64,000 nucleotides of DNA from Strix aluco (Eukaryota > Chordata > Aves > Strigiformes > Strigidae), in the NCBI RefSeq assembly GCF_031877795.1, contig NC_133971.1, positions 62,742,463 to 62,806,462 of the forward strand. The letters are read 5' to 3'. Each line of letters opens with the position of its first letter. Within the stretch, counting starts at the first letter, position 1. Positions 10,838-22,800 of the stretch are shown piece by piece. The notes under the pieces are model-generated. The model saw nothing but the letters and a program-made list of their open reading frames with translations. It had not been told where the DNA came from and searched no databases. Both the position numbers and the translations under genes were made by a program.

Positions 10838-13800
10838 GTGCGGGCCCGCGCGGGGGCGGGAGGCCGTGGGAGGGCCGCGCTCCGTCCCCTCCCGGGCTCA
10901 GGCTTCGCTCCCCCTTCCCGGAGGAGAGAGCGCTGCCTGGGCCTGGGCCGCGGCCTGGTTCCGGGGGCGAGATGGGGAGGAGGGGAGGACGGACCCCTCC
11001 GCGGGGGGGCGGGCGGGCAGCGCCTGCGAGGGGAGGGGTCGCCGGAGCCTCTGTGAGGGCCTGGGGCCGGGGCTGTATGGGGGTGGTGTGGTGGCCTCCC
11101 GGGAGGAGTTTGGCGGGGCGGGGGGGAATGGGACCGGCCGGGGGGGTGGGGGTTATGAGCTCCACCGTGGGGGAGAGGAGCGGGGCGCTTTTTGGGGGGC
11201 GCGAGGGGTCGTGGGGTGACGCCGTTTCCTCGGGATGCACAGGAGGCTCCTGCTGGGTGAGAGTGACTTTCCGTAGCGGGAGGAAAGGGACTGTTGTGTC
11301 CAGTCCGCCAGCGGATGGACTTTCCTCGTTATTTTGGAGAAGAATGCCCAGAAGGTAGAAGGAGGAATTGTTTACGTTGTACTCTGGAGGAGAGGAGCAA
11401 GAAGACTGAAGGAAGCTAAACTTTTTTCTTTGAGGAATGTAGGTGCCCGCACCCGTGGGTTGGTGGTTAATGAGGCAAAGTAGTAATCTCTGCTGTTTTG
11501 TATCGGGACTACTGGGAGTGGTTTGTGACCTCTTGCGGGGGGGCGTAGTGCAGCAGAAGGGAGGTGTGGTGCTTGTTCTCTACAGATTCCTGCCTAGAAA
11601 GGCAATGTCGGGAGAGGTGTTGGGCTCTTCTCTGCAGGAGTGTATACTGAAGAGGAGCTCGTGAGCTTTTGCTCTTAGGTGCATCCCTATACACTTAGGC
11701 AAGTTTATATTGTGTTTGAAGGAGGGTGGTTGTGGGGAGGCGTTATTGTTTTGCCTACAGTGTGAGCTCCAGTGATTAACCTGTGCTTATGAGGTGAGGG
11801 AGTACATGTGAGGTTCTGCTAACTGCTGTAGGGTGAGTGTTGGTGTCTCCTGCAGAGCCAACATTTGGGTGTGTGGTGAGGTTTATAATAGAGTTAGTCT
11901 CCCTTATTGGCAGGTTGCAGTGACTGAATATCTTTGTACTTACAAGACTGGGAGGGGGGAGAGGACGTGTTTTAGTTGCAGGTGAATGTTTTCTATTGGC
12001 AGATGGGAGTCTGCCGAAAAATCCTTAGGGAAATACAGTGTTCTGAGATGAGAGGAAGGGCCTTAAGTGAGTTCACAGGGTTAGAAGTTGCCTTGTCACT
12101 TGCCTGAGCAAGGATGGTTGCCTCTGATAGCCAGGTCCAGACATCCTTGTGGCCTTCTGAAAGATTTGGGGAGTTTAGCATCTGAAGGTGTGTCTGCAGC
12201 AGCCTTTCATGTGACATCTGGGCAACAAAACTCTAGAAACTGTGGAACATTGCACCTGCTTTTATAAAGTCTGCTGGTTTACCCTCTTCCACTACCATCT
12301 TAAGGAAGATAAAGGATGACCATTCAAGTTGGACCAAGAGTTCATGTAGTTGAACAGTGTGGCAGAGAGAGATGGCAAATGTCTGGCTGAAGCTAGGAAC
12401 CTTACAAGGATTTAAAACATGAGTCTTGTTACTGAGAAAAGCACTCTTTTAATCTTTCTCCTGTTGTCTGTATTCAGTAAGGTCGGAATCAAGGAGAGGA
12501 CTGAAGGAATGTTGCCAGTCAAAACCGTCACCAGGTTATGAGACAGCAAAATGCATTAGGTAGAAGTTGGATTGTGGGAAATCAGACTGTACTCTCTGTA
12601 GTTGCTACAGTAGCTCAGTAATGGAAACAAGAATGCTTCTCATGGGCATGATGCTTCAGGTTTTGGCTAGAATAGAGGAAATGCAAGTAGGATTTGAGGA
12701 GAACCTTGTTTTAAAGTCAGCAGGGTGAAGCCTTGATCTTACTAGCTCTAGAGGTGTGGAGGTGAAAAATGTATTGGTCTACTTTTTAGGAAAATGTGGA
12801 GAAGTTCTGTTGAAAGTGTAAATTGTGGGACTTAATAAAGAGAACACTTTTGAGCCTTCAGCTGGAAACCAAATCTTTTAAAACTGTAAAATGCTTTGAA
12901 ATGTAATCTGTTAGGCAAGTGTTTCACAAGTGTATATTTGAAAGTTCTCAGTCTGATTTTAAAAAATACTAATTTTAGCTAAGTGCACTGCTTTCTTAGA
13001 TTAATTTTCTAACATCTTGAAACAAATGTGTCTGTTTCGCTGAGTTCAGGAAACATTACTTTCAGTCTTTGAACTATAGAAGTGTGTCTCTCTGCTAGAG
13101 GTAGGCTTGTTTACTTGGAGCTGTGCCCTATACTGTGACAAGGCCAAAAATCATCTGGTTGTGATAGGCTCAGGAGACTTGTTAATCTAAAATTGGATTC
13201 TGATTCTAGCAATTTGTCCCCTTACTCTCAATACAAAACTAATTCGAAGAGACTTGATGTAACAGTGCGAGGTAGTGTTCTAACAAGAGTTTATGCTTGT
13301 AACTGAAAGCTGTCATTAATAGTAAGGAATATTTAAACAAACCTGCCAGTAAGAATTTGAAGCAACACACTCCTAATAACTAATTGGGCTTGTTACACCT
13401 TTTACACAAGCAACTGATTTTTTTTCCCCTGCTAAATCAGAGAGTTGCATTTTAAAGTTCAAAACATGCTTTTAATCATGTGACTTTAATTTTGCTTTAG
13501 TTGTGTTTTAAAGTATTGGCCCACTGACAGTTTTGACTGAATAAAAATTAGACTTGAAGCATAGAGTATTCTTGTTGTGTGAAAGTGCTGGATGAAGACT
13601 GTCAAATACTTTGGCTAAAAAAGTTAGAAAGATTTAGCCTTGGGCCCTGTTATTTGAGAAGGGTTATCAAATGAAGAAAATTTTGCAGGCATGTCTGTTT
13701 TTGTTAAGTTTTGGGGGAAAAACATTTGGAGTGCATGGGAACCAATGTAGTCATCGTGCTCTGTAGAGGACTGGATTTACGCGTAACTGTTGTAAGTGTT

Positions 13801-16800
13801 CTGAACGGGGCTGTTCAGTACTTGAGCATTTCGACTTAACCAAAGCATGCATTTATCTGTACAAGCTGCTTCTTGAGTTTGTTGACTGTGAGAGAGTAAA
13901 TATGTTAAGGGTTGTGTTAGGAGCAAGTAATAAGCCCTGTCTGAAATTCATGTGGACCTGTGTAGCCACATCTCTTGTCTGAGGTGACAGAGATGACATT
14001 GCAGGCTTCTAAATCTAGTGCTTCTGTTGTAGTTGTCACTATGTAGACATGAAATAGGCTTTTAAAAAGTCTTAACAAACATTCTTTTTCTTTGGAAGTG
14101 AGATACCAGTTGAAAGTAAGTCTGTGCTTTTTCAGCTTCCCTGTGCTGTTAACCTAAAAACCCGACTGTCAAAATGCAAAGAAGTGCAAGGAATATTCAG
14201 GATGTCAGTAGGCTTTTGGCTGTAGTCTCTGTGTCACATAATATGGGCTTTCACATTTCACTGTCCTGCCACAATGTTTGAACACGCAGGAAGTGCCTGC
14301 TTTTTTAACACTGTGTCAACAAGACACCTAGTTGTGGAAGTTTGAACTTCTGTGTGTTTATGTTTTATGTTAAACATGTGTATGGGGATTTTTGGATGCT
14401 AACATTATGGCCCTTTGGTGCTGGAACCTCCTGGTTTTTAAGGTGAGAAATTTAGGCTAGATACTAACCAAAGCTGTATTAAATGTGTGGGGAGTGTGCT
14501 TCAGCAAAAATGAAGCAGGATCCAAAGGGTATGTAATAAGAAAAAAGTGAGGTTTTTCATTTAATTTTTCCAGATAAAACAGGTATACTACAGGGAAGAA
14601 GAGATCCACTCTCATTTTTCAAAAGACGATGTCATAACAAAGAATTTGTATGTTCTGATTTGTAGGGGATATAAAAAACATTTTGGCTATGTAGCAACAG
14701 TGACGTGGTACATATTAGGGAGATGGTACTTAATATGTACGTGGGGGGTGTCTGTGATAAGATGGCAAGCTGCTTTAATTCTCTTCAGAGAGTGCAGTGA
14801 TAAATTTCTGAATTGGTGCAGACTATTGTCTGGATGGATAGAGTATGATTTGTGAACCCATAGGAAAGTGAATACTATTTGTGAACCCACAAAATTGTAT
14901 TGGTTACATCTGTACCTATTCAGCATATTGAGAGCTATACTAAAGCATCTAATGAAAAAAGGAGATGACTATTGGAAGCCTATGTAATTTTACAGCAGAC
15001 TTAGTACCAATTCTTGTTCTGTCTGGGGCTAGGAGAGATGCATGGAAACAAATAATGGGTTGTTGTAAAAGGTATTGATCATATTTCTTAGAGATCTCCT
15101 GGTAAACTGGGTTTCTTTTGGAAAAACACCCCCTGATCTAGCGGCATTAGTGAAGAATAAGGGTTAACACAATTGAACGTATAAGGGAATAAATTGTAAA
15201 TAGTAGTACATTTACCTCATAAAGTGATTTTCTTTTTTTCCTGATATAAAAAGATATAAAAGCAATAGGTTTAGTTTTGGTCACTTTAGTTTTGCTGTAG
15301 TTATTGTATTTGTCAGAAGAGTTAACTTTAGAAACAGTTCTGCAAGAGCCAGAGAATATTTGTGGGTGAAATGGTAAAATCTGACTTGGAGGCTTGTTAG
15401 CTATGAGGAAGTATGAACTTAACTGACTTTCCTCCTATGTGTGTTTCAGTGCAGGTTAATCCTGCACTGTTGCTGATAAGAGGATAATTTTTATATTTCT
15501 CTGAAAGTTTATAGTCTTGGGGTGGTTAGAGGATAAGTGCTCTCAGGATCCTGTCCAAAATCCAGAAATATCCTTCTAGGTTAAAGATGTCTTTCTGTTT
15601 CAAGTCCGGATATTTTTCTCTAATTCTTCTTTGATTTTACAGCAGGTATCTTTCTCCTCTTCTAGAGGATTGTTACATTGCTGTTGCATCCCCTAGGATT
15701 TTATTGGTGAGTGTATGTACTTGCATATGGAGTCAGAGGAGGTGTGAATTTGAAGGGATCGTAGTGAGGTTTGATAAATGACTCTGCAAAAATGGTAGCT
15801 TCAGAGATTACCAGAATAAGAGTGTCAGGGACCGTTTGCATTTTTTTTTCATTACTTTTATACTTCCTTTGGAGACTGTAGCATTTTCAAGTTACGTTCT
15901 CTGATAATTCATGTTTATTTTATTAAATGTGTAAGGTTTTTTGCTAGTGTTTGTCTTTGGTATTTAGTCTTTTTCCCTGTTTCCTGGCTAGAGTTAGGAT
16001 TTTCAAGCAAGGGAAGTTGTTCTAGTTCTTGGCTGAAGAAGGCTAGGCTTTGACATATTCAGGAATATTTTCCTTAAATTCCAGTGAGTGTTCTAACATA
16101 ATTTCCAAAGAACTTTGAAGGGATGACACACACTCTTTAAAATTTAATAAAATAAAAGTTAAGATAGCATAAATTATGAATACAACTAATTTTATTTGTA
16201 TTAGAGTATGTTTTCACACATTAGCCATTTTTCAAATGCATTGGCTCTACGACCATCATTTTACAACTGTTTTATTTGGAATGTTCATACCCAGTTCAGC
16301 TGTCAGCAAGAAAAATTTAAACTTGTACTTCTAGCAGAACTGGGGTGGAAATCCTTATCCCCATCCCTGCCAACTTGAACGTCTGAGCTTCACACCTTGT
16401 ATTTCTAACTTGTTTTTTATTTGGTTATCTAAATGAAGGCCATTAATGCATATCTAAATAAAACTTGTTTTACTCCTCCAACTGGTTTGTCAGTATCAGT
16501 ATTGGGAAAGTTGGGTTTTTTAAAGTGTCTTTTTGTAATTACTTAAAATGTCTGCCAATTTTGTTCATCTTCAAGCCACTATATTGCTTTTACACTTGTA
16601 AATCAGTTTGTGGAGAACATCCTTGTAAAAATTGTCAGTTTAATGGTACTGGAGGGTTGTTTATGCTGATCAACATGGCCATGCAGTAGTCACCACTCAG
16701 AAGGTAAGCTTTCTCCTTAAAACAAGCTGTTGTGACTTCATAGGGGTACTCAGAGCTGTCAGTAGTCACATCTTTCTGCTTTTTTTGAAAAGTGCAGGTT

Positions 16801-19800
16801 GCTGAGCTTTTTTCCCCCTGTTGCTTAAAACTCTGCTTTATGTTGAAATCTGTGTGTTCATGTGTTAGTACAAAGCTCCACGTATGCAGCTCTTTTTGTC
16901 ACTGTTTAGCATCAGAAAACTGGCCCTAGTGCCCCCTTTTCAACAGGGCTTAGATCAATTTTGAAATGCAGGGTAGCAGTGCATAGAGGCCAACTTTGAG
17001 ATCAGATATTAATTTTGTTGATCTCTGGGCAATGTATAACAGCAACTACTAGACTGATAAACTTCACCTAGGTGTAGATGAGCTCGGTTATGGAGACGAA
17101 ATTAGAATTGTAGAGGTAATTGCTCAGGAAGGCAAATGCTAGAGCTAAACTTGGATTTGTGCCTTGCTGATTCCAGACTATTTATCTTCCAGACAATGCT
17201 GGTTCTTTCTTTGTGTACCAACTTTTTCACAGTAAATCCATACAGTAAATACAGAAGTTTATGAATGCTTTGCACTGTCTGTGAGGCTGTTTTTAAATAT
17301 TGGAATAATTTTAAATGCCTTGTTTTTAGTTGAGTACAAATGGGTTTTTTTCCCAGTCACTCAGTAGACTCGTAAACCTGACTGAATTCACAAGATTATT
17401 CCTCTGCTGTCGTTCTTATTTCTTATACCTTTGGGATCCAAAGTAGGGCAGTAGTCTGTTCATGCAACCGTTGAGGTGGTCTCCTGACTAAATAGGAGGA
17501 GCATCCTGTTTAGGAAGACAATACAAGAAATTACTGTAAATGTACGTTTGTGCTAGCAAAATCTGGTTTTATTATTTGTAGAAGAAAGTAGCTAGAACAA
17601 AATGTGTTCTTATAAGTAAATGCTTTATAGTAGCTTTACTGATGAGCTTCTTATCCTCTGGACATTTCAGTAGTAGGCAGAATATATGCAATTAATCTGT
17701 TGCTGATCACGGAGTTTGATAAAGGGTAGTAAAACCTGTTGCACTGGGCAGTTTGTTGCTTCATTAGCCGGTTTATTGTCTGATACAACTGCATTGTCCT
17801 CACCTGACTTTGAGCAGTGTCTGTATGGCAGTATAATGTGTGGTAAATATGTTTTCAAGGGCAGTGGGAGGGAAAACTCAGGAATATTAAGCCTAAATTC
17901 TAAACAGACATGTTTAGACTAGCATGTCCTCCCTCAGGGAGGAGGAGGAGAGCAAAGCCCTTTGGACTGTGAAAGCCTTTGCCTTGTCTAAACGATGACT
18001 TTTCTCAAAGTCTGGGAGAAACCTGTTAGTCGATCACAGAAGAGATGGAGATTGGTAGAGGATTACAAGGTAGATTAAAAAAAAACCTCTGCTTGAAGTT
18101 TCTTCTTGAAAAGAGAAAAACAATTCAGATGTAGGTTGGTTCATAGTGAAGGTCTTTTGGAGTTAATCTTGGGATCCGTCTCTTCCTATTTGTTTTATTA
18201 ATTTGATAAGAATTTGATGATTTTGAGTACAAATTGATGGAAACATGATGGAATTGAAGAATGCAAAGTTTAATGTTTGTACTTGGCTGCTTGATTGAGG
18301 GTGAGTCTTTTGGAAATGGCTGTCCAGTAAACAGCATAGATTAATGAGTTGGATTCACTACAAGATGAAACCCTGAAGCTCACAGATCCTGGAATGTGCA
18401 GTGAGAGAAGTGATGCCACTCTACTACATGTGTGCTGGTCACCTGTTCCCAGGCGTAATGAATTTCCACCAGAGCAGGTGGAAGAAAGAAAGGGTGACTA
18501 GGAAGGTATGGAAGACTGAGACTTCCATGTGAAAGGAGACTAAAGAGCCCTGGCTAGCTTAGCTCGCAAGCTGGGAGAAAGATTTAATAATACTGTATAG
18601 ATACAGTGGTAAGCACCATGACAGGTGGGAAGGCTGTTCATGCTTGAATTATAACATCAGCATAAGAACAAGTGAGTATTAATAGTCTATGAATTAATTT
18701 AGGCTGGAAATTAGGAAAAGGCTTCCAACATCAGAATAAACATTGTAGCAGCCTTGTGGTAGAAGAAATAGCAAATGACCTAACTTGTCTATAGGTGCAG
18801 GTGGATCAGATACCTGATGGAGATTGTGGTGTGGAAGGCGGGTTAGTGGCTTGATGTCAGAAGGGGTCCTTTTCGGTTTTATATTCAATTTCTCACAGAT
18901 CTCAAGAAATTCAGAAGTTTATCTTGCCCGTGTTGTACAGCCTGTGCAATTATAAATTCAAATTGATGGAAGTATACTGTTTGCTGTTTTGTTAGGAATT
19001 ATGAACGGTGTCTTTGAATCAGCTGGGTTTTTTTTTTCCTCTTTTAACGTAGTGTATAAGGAAAGAGAAATGGAAATTGATGTGTGAGAGGGAATGTAGG
19101 GAGTTTACTCAATGTACTGAACTGTGGGAACTACTTGTCTAAGTGTAACCCAGCTTGCCCTGCTTGCTTAGCTGACTAAAATAACTGTAGGGACCAACTG
19201 GGCAGCTTAGTACTAGCAGTTTCATGTAGCCTGTTTTTAGGGTGCCCAGATAGGCTGTAGTTAGGGGCTGGTATTTCTTTGGAAGACTTCAGTTTTTCAG
19301 TTAGGAGTCAATCAACTCTGACTCTTAGTTAAACAGATTTCATGGCATCTGTTCTTCAGGACATTGTGTTCAGTACAGTCTCTGAATAGTAGGGAGAATT
19401 TCACATCTAAATTCACAGAATCATTCAGGTCGGAAAAGACCCTTGGGATCATCGAGTCCAACCATCAGCCCTACTCTACAAGTTCTCCCCTACACCGTAT
19501 CCACCAACATCTCATCTAAACCACCCTTAAACACATCCAGGGATGGTGACTCCACCACCTCCCTGGGCAGCCTATTCCACTGTCTGACCACTCTTTCTGT
19601 GAAAAAATTTTTCCTAATGTCCAGTCTAAACCTCCCCTGTTGCAGTTTAAAGCCATTCCCCCTTGTTCTGTCACTAATTACCTGTGAGAAGAGACCAGCA
19701 CCAACCTCTCTACAGTGTCCTTTCAGGTAGCTGTAGAGAGTGATCAGGTCTCCCCTCAGCCTTCTCTTTCTCAAGCTAAACAGTCCCAGCTCCTTCAATC

Positions 19801-22800
19801 ACTCCTCATAGGATTTGTTTTCCAGGCCCTTCACCAGCTTCGATGCCCTCCTCTGCACTTGCTCCAGCACCTCGATATCTCTCTCGTATTGAGGTGCCCA
19901 AAACTGGACACAATAGTCCAGGTGTGGCCTCACCAGTGCAGAGTACAGGGGGACTATCACCTCTCTACTTCTGCTGGTCACACTATTTCTAATAGAAGCC
20001 AGGATACCGTTGGCTTTCTTGGCCACCTGGGCACACTGCTGGCTCATGTTCAGTTGCTTGTCAATTAGAACCCCCAGATCCTTCTCTTCCACACAGCTCT
20101 CCAGCCACACCTCCCCAAGCCTGTAGCAATGCATGGGGTTGTTGTGGCCCAAGTGCAGGACCTGGCACTTGGCCTTGTTGAAGCTCATCCCGTTGACAGT
20201 GGCCCACCGATCCAATCTATCCAAGTCTCTCTGTAGAGCCTCTCTATCCTCATGCAGATCGACACTCCCGCTTAACTTGGTGTCATCTGCGAACTTACTG
20301 ATGATACACTCTATGTCTTTATCAAGATCATCAATAAAGATGCTAAACAGAAATGGTCCCAACACCGAGCCCTGAGGAACACCACTTGTGACTGGCCACC
20401 AGCTGGATTTAACTCCATTGACCACCACTCTGTGGGACCGTCCATCCAGCCAGTGCTTGACCCAGCAGAACATTTGCTCATCCAGGCCATGAGCAGCCAG
20501 TTTTTCCATGAGAATTCTATGGGGAATTATGTCGAGTGCTTTTCGAAAATCCAAGTAGACAATATCCACAGCTTTTCCCTCGTCCAGTAGTCGGGTCATC
20601 TTGTCATAGAAGGAGATCAGGTTTGTCAGGCAGGACCTGCCTTTCATAAACCCATGCTGACTAGGCCTGAGCCCCCGGTCGTCCATTATATGACTTGTAA
20701 TGGCACTCGAGATGATCTGCTCCATGACCTTCCCTGGTACCAAGGTCAGACTGACAGGTCTATAGTTTCCTGGATACTCCTTTCTGCTTCTCGTGTAGAT
20801 GGGATGGGTGCTTCATCTTGGGTAGCACAAGTAGATGGGTGGTACAAAGAAATACATTACGTACCCCTGTACTCGGCACTGGTGAGGCCGCACCTCGATG
20901 ACTGTGTTCAGTTTTGGGCCCCTCACTACAAAAAGGACATTGAATTACTCAAGCGTGTCCAAAGAAGGTCAATGAAGCTGGTGAAGGGTCTGGAGCACAG
21001 GTCGTATGAGGAGCAGCTGAGGGAACTGGGGATGTTTAGTCTGGAGAAGAGGAGGCTGAGGGGAGACCTCATCACCCTCTACAACTACTTGACAGGAGGT
21101 TGCAGAGAGCTGGGGATGAGTCTCTTTAACCAAGTAACAAGCGATAGGACAAGAGGGAATGGCCTCAAGCTGTGCCAGGGAAGGTTTAGACTAGATGTCA
21201 GGAAGTATTTCTTTACAGAACGGGTTATTAGGCAGTGGAATGGATTGCCCAGGGAGGTGGTGGAGTCCCCATCCCTGGAGGTGTTTAAGAGTCGGGTTGA
21301 CATAGCGCTGAGGGATCTGGTGTATTTGGGAACTGTCAGTGTTAGGTTAATGGTTGGACTAGATGATCTTCAAGGTCTTTTCCAACCTAGATGATTCTGT
21401 GGTTTGCTACCCTCTGTCCAATGAGACCTCCCAGTTAATCATGACTTCAGGTAAATCATGGAAAGTGGCTTGGCGAGCACATCTGCCAACTCTTTCAGCA
21501 CCCTTGGGTGTAACCCATCCAGTTCCGTAGACTTGTGTGCATCCAAGTGATGTAGCAGGTCTCTGACCACTTCCTCTTTAATTGTAATGACAATTCATAG
21601 GGGGCAGAAGAAAATCGTCTTGTAGGTTAGGCACTGTAGTGTTTAAGTGTGCAATTCTAAATCTTTAGGGTAAGTCTTTGCAGATGATTTGATGCTGCTC
21701 TTAAGGGTATTGTCATAAAGTGTAAGTTCCCTTTATTCTGCTGCAAAATTTATTAGAGCAGAAGAAAAATGGGAATCTCTAAGGACTGAAATGTATTTTG
21801 AATTCTGATCAGGTGGAATAAAGCTAGGTGGCCTGAAGGTTTGGTTTATGGGTCTGTATTTCTGAGGAAAAATATGTCATAATGTTATGGATGCAGAGGT
21901 TGACTGTATATGTTAAACCTGCTTTCTGAGTTTGACAGATCAGTGTGCTGGGTGTGTTTTACTGAAATGAATTTTCACTTAATAACCCTAAATTGATGGT
22001 GATGCTGAGTCCAGATTTTTTTGCAACCTAATTTGCTAGAGGCAAAGTCTGGGTTGTTGCTCTTTTCAGCAGTTTACTGTACCACTAGCTGGAAAATGCA
22101 GCTGCCTTTCTGAAGAGCAGTGAGAGGGCTTTTTTTTTTTTTGGTCTCCCTGAAAAAGTAGCATTTACAGTTTAAATCTAAATGAAGGTGGTTCAGACTA
22201 CTGTGTCCCACACACAGGTTGTTTAGAAAGAGCTCATGTATTCTTCTTCTCTGTTGGCAGAATTAAGGGAATGAATATCTTCTCATTAGTGGGTGCTAAG
22301 TCTTCCATCACTCCAGTTAGAATTGCAAGAGGAAATTCATGCCACTAGCATGTTACTGTTAAATTGGATGTATCTGATGTTATTTATTCCTTTTTTATTC
22401 TGAGAATTAGTATTGTATCCTCTGCAAATGAAGTGTTTCTAGGTGGTGATGAAAGCCAAAAGAACAGGCAGGCACTGTTTATAAAAACTTTTTTTAGCCT
22501 GTGTGTTTCTTGAACTTCTGCCTCTAACAGGAGAATGCTGACATCTGCAGCTGACTGCATTCTCTTGCAGATTCAAGCTATAGTACTTAAATTTGCTCCT
22601 TAGAGTAGGTATGGTCACTTAAGTGAATTCATTTGAGATATGACAGATTCCCTTATGTAAATTACTGTTCTGTATAAAACATTTAAACAGTGTTCTGAAA
22701 TGTATTTTATGGAAGTTACTTGACCATTTAATGTATTTTCAGATTTATAGGAACAACTTGAACTACATTATGGAGTTTTTAATTAATAATTTGGAGCTCA

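Larger units (their letters stand above)
10190..11250. promoter_or_regulatory. RAD23B: CpG-island promoter of RAD23B
   Basis: GC content and CpG density rise abruptly at about 10190 and fall away after about 11250, bracketing the first coding exon. There is no TATA box near the start codon, which fits a housekeeping, dispersed-start promoter. Two NRF1-type palindromes are present, GCGCCTGCGC (10235-10244) and GCGCATGCGC (10372-10381). The transcription start cannot be placed from sequence, but most likely lies between about 10380 and 10650. Confidence 0.85.
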
